From contig NZ_JAMYJR010000031.1 in assembly GCF_024137025.1 (NCBI RefSeq), positions 1-64,000 of the forward strand: DNA of 64,000 nt, written 5' to 3'. Under the pieces are notes generated by a model. It was given only the letters and a program-made list of their open reading frames with translations, ran no database searches and was not told the origin of the DNA. The translations under genes and the position numbers were made by a program. This DNA is from Paractinoplanes aksuensis (GTDB lineage: Bacteria > Actinomycetota > Actinomycetes > Mycobacteriales > Micromonosporaceae). The stretch's first letter is position 1; each line of letters opens with the position of its first letter. Positions 25,873 through 35,145 of the stretch are shown one piece after another.

Positions 25873-26082
25873 GTACGGGTCCTCCGGAAGGAAGGCGCCC
25901 CAGCGGGGGTTCACTGGGCGCGATCCCCGGATCTTCCGATCGATCGGCATAGAAGTCACTACGGTCGATGACGTTGTGACATCCCCGTGACATTCGATTA
26001 TGCGCATCAATTCCGGCGAGTCACCGCAGGTCATTTCGTATCGACGGATGCGAAAGCAATTGTCCGGATCGAGCGAGCACTC

Positions 26083-26529
26083 TCAGCTAGATGGCCGTTC
26101 GGGCACAATCTCGGGTCGGATCAGATCCCAGTTCAGCAACGTGAACGGCGCCTCCTCGTCGGCGCCCGCTTTGCGGTAGGTCGCCAGCGCCGCCTCGTTG
26201 TCCGGTTCGGTCCCCACCCACATGCCGTAACAGCCGTTGCGGCGGGCGATCGCGGCGAGCTCGGCCGCCAGCGCGCTCCCGATTCCTTGCCGGCGAGCTT
26301 CCGGTACGACGGAGAGCTCGTACACGAACATCTCCGTGCCCTTGTCCGGGTGGATCATCTCGACGCCCGTGATCATCCCGACCGCCCGGCCCTGGTCGTC
26401 GTAGGCGAGCACCAGGTGATGACCGGGCGCGGCCAGGAAACGTTCGGTCGCCTCGGCCAGCGGCGGCCCGTCGAAAAGCTCCGCCGCCGCATGCACCGCC
26501 GCGGCGTCCACGATCCGCTCGATCCGCAT
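26083..26529 (-). CDS. GNAT acetyltransferase, AAC(3)-I-like
   Basis: A 148-residue GNAT protein resembling aminoglycoside 3-N-acetyltransferase I family members: VYELSVVPEARRQGIGSALAAELA is the acetyl-CoA loop, followed by GMWVGTEPDNEAALATYRKAGA, a hallmark of that group. Resistance is not implied: many chromosomal relatives have no known drug substrate. Start taken at the ATG at 26529 with AGGGGTGG upstream; an ATG at 26553 is the alternative. It is divergent from the Hsp70-propeller gene, with only 20-44 bases between starts. Confidence 0.85.
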   Translation of the reverse strand: MRIERIVDAAAVHAAAELFDGPPLAEATERFLAAPGHHLVLAYDDQGRAVGMITGVEMIHPDKGTEMFVYELSVVPEARRQGIGSALAAELAAIARRNGCYGMWVGTEPDNEAALATYRKAGADEEAPFTLLNWDLIRPEIVPERPSS

Positions 26530-26573
26530 CGACCACCCCTTGGTTCGTTCCATCGTCGTCCCCGGGTCGTAGC

Positions 26574-29372
26574 ATGACGCGAGTGACCGAAGGCTTCGAG
26601 CTCGGCGTCGACCTGGGCACCTCACACACGGTGGCCATGCTGCGACGACCCGACGGGCGAACCAGGCCGCTGCTGTTCGACGGCCGGCCGCTGCTGCCGT
26701 CCGCCGTCCACCTCGACCCGTCGGGCCGGCTGCACGTCGGCGCCGACGCCATCCGCCTCGGCCACGCCGACCCGGGCCGGCTCGAACCCCACCCCAAACG
26801 TCACATCGACGAAGAATCCGTCATGCTCGGCGACGGCGCCACCGTACCCGTGGCCGACCTGCTGGCCGCCCTGCTCGAAGCGGTCGCCCGCGAGGCCGTG
26901 GCCACGGCCGGCTTCCTGCCCGAGGCCACGGTCACCCACCCGGCCGCGTGGGGCGCGCCCCGCCGGGCCGTGCTGATCGAGGCGCTCGACCGGGCCGGCT
27001 GGCCCCGCGAGACGGCGCTGCTGCCCGAACCTGTGGCCGCCGCCCGCTACTTCGCCGAGGTGCTGCGGCGGCCGCTGCCGGTCGGATCCTCGCTCGGGGT
27101 GTTCGACTTCGGCGGGGGCACGCTCGACATCGCCGTGGTGCGCCACGACGGGCCGGGCGCGGCGTTCTCGGTGACCGCCTCGGGCGGGGCCGACGACCTG
27201 GGCGGGCTCGACCTCGACGCGGCCCTGGTCGACCATCTGGGCAAGGCGCTGGCCGGGTCCGAGCCCGAGGCGTGGCGGGCGCTGACCGAGCCGGTGACGC
27301 TCGCGCAGTGGCGGGCCCGCCGGCAGTTCTGGGAGGACGTGCGCGGGGCCAAAGAGATGTTGTCGCGCAGTTCCTTCGCCCCGGTGGCGGTGCCGGGGGT
27401 GGAGCACGCGGTGCATCTGACGCGCGATGAGCTCGAGGCTGTCGCCGATCCTTTGGTACGGCGGGGAGTGGCCGAGGCGGGGGCCGTGATCGCGGCCGCG
27501 GGGCTGCGACCGGACGAACTGGGTGGGCTGTTCCTCGTCGGCGGGTCGTCACGGGTGCCGCTGGTGGCCCGGCTGCTGCACGCTCAGCTGGGGATCGCGC
27601 CGACCGTGCTCGAACAACCCGAGCTGCCGGTCGCCGAGGGCGCAACCCTCCCCTTCGCCGCCGCGCCCTCTGCTTCCCCTGTTTCCGGCCCTCCTACTGC
27701 CGCTGCTGGGCCTCCCACAGCCACCGCTGCTGCTGGGCCTCCCACAGCCACTGCCGCTGCTGAGCCACCGACTCCGCTTCCGGCGCCGCCTGTTGCTCCG
27801 GTTCCCGCACCAGCTCGGCCCGCCGACGACCGGCACTACGTCGACCCCGTCGACCCGTGGGCCACCGGTGAGGCCGCTGCCATCGCCGCCGGTGGGCACG
27901 CCCTGCCCGGCTCGCCGTCCTACTCCGGCTCGTCCTCCTCGGCCGGCCCGTCGTCCGCCTTCGGGCCGCCCAGCGCCGAACCCTGGCTCGCCTCCGACAC
28001 CCCGCAACCATCGTCGCCCGCGAGGCCACGCCGCAACCGCCGCCGCTGGATCATCGCGGGCGCGGCCGCGGCCGCCGTCGTCGTGGCGGCCGGCGCTACC
28101 CTGACCTGGGCGTTCTGGCCGCGCTTCCCGGCCCTCGGCTACCAGAACCTCGGCGAACCCGTCCGCGTCACCCCCGCCGTGCCCCTGGGCTCGGCCTGGA
28201 AGGATGCCGTCATCCGCGGCGACCGCGCCTACCTGGGCAGCGCCGACTACAGCACCGGCCGGGTCGGCGTCGTAGCCATAAACACCGGCGACAACAAACC
28301 CGTCTGGACCAACCCCACTGCCGGCACCGCCAAAAGCTGGGAATCCATGGTCGCCCTCCCCGACGGCGTCGCCCTGTTCAGCGAGACCGACTACGACACC
28401 GACAGCAGCCAGCTCATCGTGCTCGGCGCCGACAACGGCGAGAAACGCTGGGAACGCACCCTCGGCGAGAACGATGTCGTCCACTTCGCCGGCAACTCCG
28501 CCGTCGTCGCCGACCGGGCCGGCAAACGCCTGATCGGCCTCGAACTGGCCACCGGCAAGGAACGCTGGGCCCAGCCCGACCCCGAAGGCACGCCCGCGCC
28601 CACCCTCGTCGCCGTCACCACACCGGCCGACCTCTCCGGGCCGGCCAGCGCCCAGGGCCGCGCCCTCGCCCCCGACTTCGGCGACGACCCCCGCCTCGTC
28701 CAGATCGCCGCCGACCGTTCGGCCCGGGTCATCAACGCCGACACCGGCGAAGTCCTCGCGTCCCGGCCCAACGTCGCCCGCCCCGACGACGAGGTGATCG
28801 CCCACAACGGCCGCCTCATCGTGCGCGGCTCCGAGGACATCCACCGCATCGTCGCCTACGGCCTGGACAACCTGGACGGCGACACCATCGCCTACACCGC
28901 CGGCTCGTCCAAGGCCCGGCTGAGCGCGCTCGCCCCCTGCGGCGACAACCGCATCTGCATGATCGAGGGCCTCGGCTACGGCGACGACCTGGCCAAGGTC
29001 ATCTCCGTCGACGTCGCCGACCGCAAACGGGTGTGGGCCGCGTCCGCCCCCGGCGCCGACCGGGTCATCCCCGTCGGCGAGGCCGTCCTGGTCAGCTACT
29101 CGACCACGACCCGGCTGATCGACGCCGACGGCAAGGAGGTCTGGAACCGGCCCGCCGCCGCCGCCCGGCTCGACGCCACCAACGTCCTCGAATTCAGCAA
29201 ACCCCTCGCCGGGTACGCCGACGACCCGGCCCTGGCCGGTCGCCACCTCGGCGACGACCCCGTGCAGCTCGGTCCGCTGGCCGACGTCGAGACCGACACG
29301 TGCTCGTGGAACACCAGCCACCTGGCCTGCGCGACGCAGAAAGACTTCATCGTCATCCAGTACGCCAAATAG
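26574..29372 (+). CDS. Hsp70-like ATPase fused to membrane-anchored propeller
   Basis: A 932-residue fusion. Residues 1-355 are an Hsp70/actin-fold ATPase: GVDLGTSHTVAML (phosphate 1), VFDFGGGTLDIAVV (phosphate 2), GLFLVGGSSRVPLV (adenosine). The DnaK substrate-binding domain is absent. A Pro/Ala/Ser-rich linker follows (about 360-485, with a nine-residue tandem repeat), then basic PRRNRRR, one span at about 491-515, and an extracytoplasmic PQQ/WD-like beta-propeller to the C-terminus with repeats such as VVAINTGDNKPVWTN, VLGADNGEKRWERT and GLELATGKERWAQP. The architecture suggests a cytoplasmic ATP switch coupled to an external sensor (inference). GTG at 26583 is an alternative start. Similar fusions exist in actinomycetes; the function is not known to me. 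Confidence 0.88.
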   Translation: MTRVTEGFELGVDLGTSHTVAMLRRPDGRTRPLLFDGRPLLPSAVHLDPSGRLHVGADAIRLGHADPGRLEPHPKRHIDEESVMLGDGATVPVADLLAALLEAVAREAVATAGFLPEATVTHPAAWGAPRRAVLIEALDRAGWPRETALLPEPVAAARYFAEVLRRPLPVGSSLGVFDFGGGTLDIAVVRHDGPGAAFSVTASGGADDLGGLDLDAALVDHLGKALAGSEPEAWRALTEPVTLAQWRARRQFWEDVRGAKEMLSRSSFAPVAVPGVEHAVHLTRDELEAVADPLVRRGVAEAGAVIAAAGLRPDELGGLFLVGGSSRVPLVARLLHAQLGIAPTVLEQPELPVAEGATLPFAAAPSASPVSGPPTAAAGPPTATAAAGPPTATAAAEPPTPLPAPPVAPVPAPARPADDRHYVDPVDPWATGEAAAIAAGGHALPGSPSYSGSSSSAGPSSAFGPPSAEPWLASDTPQPSSPARPRRNRRRWIIAGAAAAAVVVAAGATLTWAFWPRFPALGYQNLGEPVRVTPAVPLGSAWKDAVIRGDRAYLGSADYSTGRVGVVAINTGDNKPVWTNPTAGTAKSWESMVALPDGVALFSETDYDTDSSQLIVLGADNGEKRWERTLGENDVVHFAGNSAVVADRAGKRLIGLELATGKERWAQPDPEGTPAPTLVAVTTPADLSGPASAQGRALAPDFGDDPRLVQIAADRSARVINADTGEVLASRPNVARPDDEVIAHNGRLIVRGSEDIHRIVAYGLDNLDGDTIAYTAGSSKARLSALAPCGDNRICMIEGLGYGDDLAKVISVDVADRKRVWAASAPGADRVIPVGEAVLVSYSTTTRLIDADGKEVWNRPAAAARLDATNVLEFSKPLAGYADDPALAGRHLGDDPVQLGPLADVETDTCSWNTSHLACATQKDFIVIQYAK
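27688..27761 (+). repeat. 27-bp tandem repeat in Hsp70-propeller linker
   Basis: Two full 27-base units (27708-27734 and 27735-27761) differing at three bases, preceded by a partial copy from about 27688, encode the GPPTATAAA repeats of the linker. It lies in a Pro/Ala-coding stretch and may vary in copy number between strains. Confidence 0.7.
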
Positions 29373-29390
29373 CTGTTCTTCACACAAAGA

Positions 29391-29422
29391 GCCGGGCGGC
29401 TCCCCGAAGGGAACCGCCCGGC
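29391..29422. terminator. bidirectional terminator
   Basis: GCCGGGCGG (29391-29399) pairs with CCGCCCGGC (29414-29422), with an inner CTCCCC/GGGAA extension, between the convergent Hsp70-propeller and msiK genes. AAAGA on one side and CTGTTGG on the other give weak A/T tracts. Confidence 0.8.
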
Positions 29423-29441
29423 CCTGTTGGCGCTAGGACGT

Positions 29442-30527
<1,086 letters not shown>

Positions 30528-30699
30528 GCTGAAACAGACTTCCTTTCCACCGGCAGGAACGTGCCGGACGATCCGAGTGGAGGAACAGCCCTGTAAACGT
30601 AAAGCCTTTTTCACGACATGCCAAGACAGCCAGCAAGTTCACAGCCAGTATGCTTAGCCACCGACGCCACAAGCCCGGCGTCCAACAACTGAACATCAA

Positions 30700-30773
30700 G
30701 CCGCCTTGGCGCAGTCCGGTAGCGCAGCGCCCTTGTAATGCGAAGGTCGCCGGTTCGAATCCGGCAGGCGGCT
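30700..30773 (+). tRNA. tRNA-Thr (anticodon TGT)
   Basis: A 74-base cloverleaf: acceptor GCCGCCT/AGGCGGC, D-stem GCGC/GCGC, anticodon loop CTTGTAA (TGT, Thr), T-arm GCCGG-TTCGAAT-CCGGC, discriminator T, no encoded CCA. The anticodon stem GCGCC/TGCGA is imperfect: 27:43 is G-A and 31:39 is C-U, leaving three Watson-Crick pairs. Confidence 0.93.
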
Positions 30774-30992
30774 CTCATACTCGCCTGGGGCCCGAGCCCC
30801 AGACCTCACGTTACGGTGCCCGCCGCACGTGGTGGTTGGCCTGGAAGGCCCTTCGGGCCCAGCCCCACAGCCCTCGGCTTGGGTGATCTCCTCGCGCCGG
30901 CCGGGGTTCGGGGCAGCGCCCCAAGGTCTTCAGGTGCAGCACTACCTGGGCAAACGATGCATCCGGAAGCCCGAACGCTCGTTGGTCTCGGC

Positions 30993-31133
30993 ATGAAGAT
31001 CAAGTTGTACGCGGCGGTCGTCGTGCTGGTGTTGCTCCCGGCGCCTGCGGCCGCAGTCGCTTACTTGACGCCGTCGGCCAGCGCAGCGAAGGCAACGCCC
31101 GCATCCGCGACGGAGCCACGATCGGGTGAATGA
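30993..31133 (+). CDS. possible 46-residue membrane or secreted peptide
   Basis: A short frame starting MKIKLYAAVVVLVLLPAPAA, a basic start and hydrophobic core typical of a signal peptide or single span, then an Ala/Thr/Ser-rich tail ending SGE. It lies alone between tRNA-Thr and the convergent rlmB gene. No strong RBS is visible. I support it only because of the well-formed signal-like N-terminus. Confidence 0.35.
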   Translation: MKIKLYAAVVVLVLLPAPAAAVAYLTPSASAAKATPASATEPRSGE

Positions 31134-31187
31134 ACGCGACGAGCCAGCCACCCACCCGCGGTCGCGGGCGAGTGGCTCCACGCCCAG

Positions 31188-32306
31188 TTACTGACCGTAC
31201 GTGCGGCGCCGGGCCACCTCGGCCAGCGTCACCGCAGCGGCGACGCTGGCGTTCAGCGACTCCACGTCGGTGGCCATTGGGATGCTGACGCGCAGGTCGC
31301 AGGTCTCGCCGACCAGGCGGGAAAGGCCGCGCCCCTCCGACCCCACCACGACCAGCAGCGGCCCGACCGCCGCCTCCAGGTTGTAGAGGTCGGTCTCACC
31401 ATCGGCATCCAGCCCGATCGCGGTGAACCCCGCCTGCTGCGCCGTCTTGATGGCCCGCGTCAGGTTGACCACCTGCGACACCGGGACGCGCGCGGCGGCC
31501 CCCGCGCTGGTGCGCCAGGCCGTGGCCGTGATCCCCGCGGCGCGGCGTTCGGTCATGAAGACGCCGTGGCCACCAAAAGCGGCGACAGACCGGATGACCG
31601 CACCCACGTTGCGCGGGTCAGTCACCCCGTCGAGCGCCACCAGCAACGGCGCCGTCTGCTCGAGCGCAGCTGCCACCAGGTCGTCGTAGTCCTCGTACGC
31701 GAAGGGCGGAACCTGCAGCCCGATGCCCTGATGAAGAACACCGCCGGTCATCCGGTCGAGCTCGTTCCGCCCGATCTCGAGGATCGGAATCCCCCGGTCC
31801 CCCGCCGTACGGACGATCTCGTTGATCCGGTCGTCGATGTCGATCCCCTGGGCCACGTACAGCGCAGTAGCCGGCACCGCCGCCCGCAGCGCCTCGACCA
31901 CCGGATTACGCCCGAGCAGCAGCTCGGGACCTTCCCGGGTCGGGTTGGAGCGCCGTCCCGGCGCGACCCGCGGCCCGCCCCGCCCGGGGACCTTGCCCCG
32001 CTGCGGCGCCTGCTTGCCGTACGCCCGGCCGCCGCCGCGGCCCCACGTGGTGTCTTTGCTGCCGGGGACGCCGACCTTGGGCGCCCGGCCCTCGGCGGCC
32101 GCCGCGCGGCGCTCTTTGTCCTGCTTGCGGGCGGTTTTGTCGGGCAGCTTCTCGGTGCCCGAGTAGCCCTTGTGCCAGGGGCGCTCGTCGGCCGGCAGGG
32201 TTTTGCCCCGGCCTTTGAGGCCCGAGCGGTTCTTGCCGCCCGAGCCCATGGCGGCGCCCTTCTTGGTCGTGACTCGTTTGCTCGCGTTGCGCGAATTGCC
32301 TGGCAT
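31188..32306 (-). CDS. rlmB: 23S rRNA 2'-O-ribose methyltransferase, TrmH/RlmB family
   Basis: A 372-residue SpoU/TrmH (SPOUT knot) methyltransferase. The N-terminal ~120 residues are a basic Gly/Lys/Arg-rich extension ([18 protein letters not shown]...) common in actinobacteria; then a substrate-binding domain from [15 protein letters not shown], and the catalytic knot with [20 protein letters not shown] (motif 1, Asn/Arg), [14 protein letters not shown] (motif 2) and [18 protein letters not shown] (motif 3). It probably methylates G2251-equivalent of 23S rRNA. The ATG at 32306 overlaps the cysS TGA by one base (TGATG); longer upstream open frame lies inside cysS. The cysS-rlmB pairing is usual in actinobacteria. 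Confidence 0.95.
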   Translation of the reverse strand: MPGNSRNASKRVTTKKGAAMGSGGKNRSGLKGRGKTLPADERPWHKGYSGTEKLPDKTARKQDKERRAAAAEGRAPKVGVPGSKDTTWGRGGGRAYGKQAPQRGKVPGRGGPRVAPGRRSNPTREGPELLLGRNPVVEALRAAVPATALYVAQGIDIDDRINEIVRTAGDRGIPILEIGRNELDRMTGGVLHQGIGLQVPPFAYEDYDDLVAAALEQTAPLLVALDGVTDPRNVGAVIRSVAAFGGHGVFMTERRAAGITATAWRTSAGAAARVPVSQVVNLTRAIKTAQQAGFTAIGLDADGETDLYNLEAAVGPLLVVVGSEGRGLSRLVGETCDLRVSIPMATDVESLNASVAAAVTLAEVARRRTYGQ

Positions 32307-33718
32307 CAGTGCTCTCCTACCGTCCAGCGCGGCCCGGCCGGAGTGTCCTCCACCTGAATTCCCGCGTTCTTGAGCTGGTCGCGGACCGAGTCGGCCGCCG
32401 CCCAGTCCTTGCGTGCCCGCGCCTGCGTACGCTGCTCGAGCGCGAGCTTGACCAGCGAGTCGACGACCGGCTTGAGGTCGTTCGGGGTCGCCCCGCCGCT
32501 CCACACCTGGTCGAGCGGGTCGAGGCCGAGCACACCCAGCATGGCCCGTACGGCGGTCAGCGCCCCGCGGATGCCCGCCTCGTCGCCGGCGGCCAGCGCC
32601 GTGTTGCCCTCGCGGATGCAGTCGTGCACGACCGCCAGCGCGGCCGACGTGTTGAGGTCGTCGTTCATGGCCGCGGCGAACGCGGGCGGCACGTCCTTGG
32701 GGCGGCCGGGGCCGACGATCTCGAGGGCGCGCTGCACGAAGCCCTCGATCCGCCGGTAGGCCACTGCCGCCTCGGCCAGCGACTCGTCGGAGTAGTCGAT
32801 GCGCGAGCGGTAGTGCGGGGTGCCCAGGTAGTAGCGCAGCTCGACCGGGCGGATGCCGTGTTCCCGCACGTACGGCAGGTCGATGACGTTGCCCAGCGAC
32901 TTGCTCATCTTGGCCTCGCCGAGGTTGAGCAGCGCGTGGTGCACCCAGTGGCGCGCGAACGGCAGGCCGGCCGAGCGGGACTGGGCGATCTCGTTCTCGT
33001 GGTGGGGGAACGTGAGGTCGAGCCCGCCGCCGTGGATGTCGAACTCGTCACCCAGGTAGCGCCGCGCCATCGCCGAGCATTCGATGTGCCAGCCCGGACG
33101 GCCCTGGCCCCACGGCGACGTCCAGGACGCGTCGGCCGGTTCGTCGGCCTTGACGCCCTTCCACAGGGCGAAGTCGCGGTAGTCGCGCTTGTCGGGTTCG
33201 CCGCCGTCGCTCGGCGGGCGCATGTCGTCGGGGTTCTGGCCCGACAGGGCGCCGTACTGCGGGTACGACCGCACGTCGAAGTACACGTCGCCGGTGCCCC
33301 CGGCGGCCGGGTAGGCGTGGTCGGTGCGGATCAGTTCCTCGATCAGCTCGTGCATCTCGGGGATGTGACCGGTGGCCAGCGGCTCGTACGTCGGTGGCAG
33401 CACGTTGAGGGCGCGGTAGTCGGCGTCGAGGGCCAGCCTGTTCTCGTACGCGATGGCCCAGAACGGCCGGCCCGACGAGTGCGACTTCTCGAGGATCTTG
33501 TCGTCGACGTCGGTGACGTTGCGGACGAACGTGACCTCGTAGTTGGTGTGCAGCAGCCAGCGGCGCAGCACGTCGTAGTTCACCGCGGAGCGCAGGTGAC
33601 CGATGTGCGGCGTGGACTGCACGGTGAGCCCACACAGGTACACACCAACCTGGCCGGGCGTCATCGGGACGAAGTCCCGGACCGATCGGGTCGCGGTGTC
33701 GTACAAGCGCAAACTCAC
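32306..33718 (-). CDS. cysS: cysteinyl-tRNA synthetase
   Basis: Class I aminoacyl-tRNA synthetase (470 aa) charging tRNA-Cys. It has [11 protein letters not shown] (HIGH motif), the early zinc Cys in [16 protein letters not shown] and the [19 protein letters not shown] block with the other zinc ligands, and KMSKSLGN (KMSKS). The C-terminus ends with the usual helical domain ([22 protein letters not shown]). Start is a GTG. Coupled to rlmB by TGATG. Confidence 0.97.
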   Translation of the reverse strand: MSLRLYDTATRSVRDFVPMTPGQVGVYLCGLTVQSTPHIGHLRSAVNYDVLRRWLLHTNYEVTFVRNVTDVDDKILEKSHSSGRPFWAIAYENRLALDADYRALNVLPPTYEPLATGHIPEMHELIEELIRTDHAYPAAGGTGDVYFDVRSYPQYGALSGQNPDDMRPPSDGGEPDKRDYRDFALWKGVKADEPADASWTSPWGQGRPGWHIECSAMARRYLGDEFDIHGGGLDLTFPHHENEIAQSRSAGLPFARHWVHHALLNLGEAKMSKSLGNVIDLPYVREHGIRPVELRYYLGTPHYRSRIDYSDESLAEAAVAYRRIEGFVQRALEIVGPGRPKDVPPAFAAAMNDDLNTSAALAVVHDCIREGNTALAAGDEAGIRGALTAVRAMLGVLGLDPLDQVWSGGATPNDLKPVVDSLVKLALEQRTQARARKDWAAADSVRDQLKNAGIQVEDTPAGPRWTVGEH

Positions 33719-33747
33719 CGTACAAGACTACCGGCTGTGGAAAATCG

Positions 33748-35145
33748 TCAAGGACGCGTCATCCGCAGGACGTCGAGAGCCTCGTCGAGCTGCTGTTCGG
33801 TCAGCTTGCCGCTCTCGAGATGACCGCGTTCGACGACGACTTCCCGGATCGTCCGGTTCGAGGCCAGCGCGGCCTTGGCGATGGCCGCGGCCTCGTCGTA
33901 CCCCAGGTACCGGTTGAGCGGGGTGACGATCGAGGGCGAGCCTTCCGCGTACGCCAGGGCGACCTCGACGTTCGGTTCGAGGCCTGCGATGCACTTGTCG
34001 GCCAGCAGCCGCGCGGAGTTGGCCAGCAGCCGGATCGACTCGAGCAGGTTGCGGGCCATCACCGGCAGCATCACGTTGAGCTCGAAGTCACCCTGCGAGC
34101 CGGCGAAGGACACCGTGGCGTCGTTGCCGATCACCTGGGCGCAGACCTGGCGCACCGCCTCGGGCACGACCGGGTTCACCTTGCCGGGCATGATCGACGA
34201 GCCCGGCTGCAGGTCGGGCAGGCGCAGTTCGCGCAGGCCGGCCCGCGGGCCCGAGCCCATCCAGCGGATGTCGTTCACGATCTTGTAGAGCCCGACCGCG
34301 ATGACCTTGAGCTGGCCCGACGCCTCGACCAGCGCGTCGCGGGCGCCCTGGGCCTCGAAGTGGTCGCGGGCCTCGGTGACCGGCAGGCCGGTGCTCTGCC
34401 GCAGCCGCTCGATCACGGCCGGGGCGAACCCGGGTGGGGTGTTGACGCCGGTGCCGACCGCGGTGCCGCCCAGCGGCAGTTCGCCGAGGCGCGGCAGCGT
34501 GGCGGTGAGCCGTTCGATGCCGTTGGCGACCTGACGCGCGTACCCGGAGAATTCCTGCCCCAGCGTGACCGGGGTCGCGTCCATGAGGTGGGTGCGCCCG
34601 CTCTTGACCACCTCGGACCAGGCCTCGGACTTCTCGAGCAGCGCCGACCCGAGGTGTTCCAGGGCCGGGACGAGCTCGCTGGTGATCGCCTCGGTCGCGG
34701 CCAGGTGGATCGAGGACGGGAAGACGTCGTTGCTCGACTGGGACGCGTTGACGTGGTCGTTCGGGTGCACCGGGCGGCCCAGCTCGCGGGCGGCCAGCGT
34801 GGCGATGACCTCGTTGGCGTTCATGTTGGACGACGTGCCCGAGCCGGTCTGGAACACGTCGATCGGGAACTGGTCGTCGTAGCCGCCCTCGGCCACGTGC
34901 GCGGCGGCCGTGGCGATGGCCTCGGCCAGATCCTCTTCCAGTACGCCGAGGGCCGCGTTGACCTGCGCGGCCGCGCCTTTGATCTGGGCCAGCGCCTTGA
35001 TGTGGGCGGGTTCGAGCCCGCGCCCCGAAAGGGGGAAGTTCTCGACCGCCCGCTGGGTCTGGGCGCGCCACAGGGCGTCGGCCGGCACCCGGACCTCGCC
35101 CATCGTGTCCTTCTCGATCCGGTACGCGCTCTCGTCTGTAGTCAC
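33748..35145 (-). CDS. fumC: class II fumarate hydratase
   Basis: FumC (465 aa), the oxygen-stable fumarase of the TCA cycle, cofactor-free tetramer. Family blocks: [16 protein letters not shown] (active site), [39 protein letters not shown] and the signature [16 protein letters not shown]. The GTG start at 35145 shares GTGA with the stop of the AfsR-like gene, so the two are translationally coupled, an unexpected pairing. A class I fumarase is encoded at 51232-52899, so the organism has both enzyme types. Confidence 0.97.
   Translation of the reverse strand: MTTDESAYRIEKDTMGEVRVPADALWRAQTQRAVENFPLSGRGLEPAHIKALAQIKGAAAQVNAALGVLEEDLAEAIATAAAHVAEGGYDDQFPIDVFQTGSGTSSNMNANEVIATLAARELGRPVHPNDHVNASQSSNDVFPSSIHLAATEAITSELVPALEHLGSALLEKSEAWSEVVKSGRTHLMDATPVTLGQEFSGYARQVANGIERLTATLPRLGELPLGGTAVGTGVNTPPGFAPAVIERLRQSTGLPVTEARDHFEAQGARDALVEASGQLKVIAVGLYKIVNDIRWMGSGPRAGLRELRLPDLQPGSSIMPGKVNPVVPEAVRQVCAQVIGNDATVSFAGSQGDFELNVMLPVMARNLLESIRLLANSARLLADKCIAGLEPNVEVALAYAEGSPSIVTPLNRYLGYDEAAAIAKAALASNRTIREVVVERGHLESGKLTEQQLDEALDVLRMTRP

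Noticed and set aside
22573-25971. Very long plus-strand open frame opposite the subtilase gene
   Set aside because: Its translation is Arg/Gly/Val/Asp-rich without any motif, the usual antisense artefact of GC-rich codon bias; the minus strand encodes a complete protease.
26083-26529. Aminoglycoside resistance gene
   Set aside because: The similarity to AAC(3)-I is at family level only; there is no resistance context and many such chromosomal GNAT proteins have other substrates.
27688-27761. Repeats considered as a possible CRISPR-like array
   Set aside because: Units are contiguous without spacers and encode an in-frame protein repeat.
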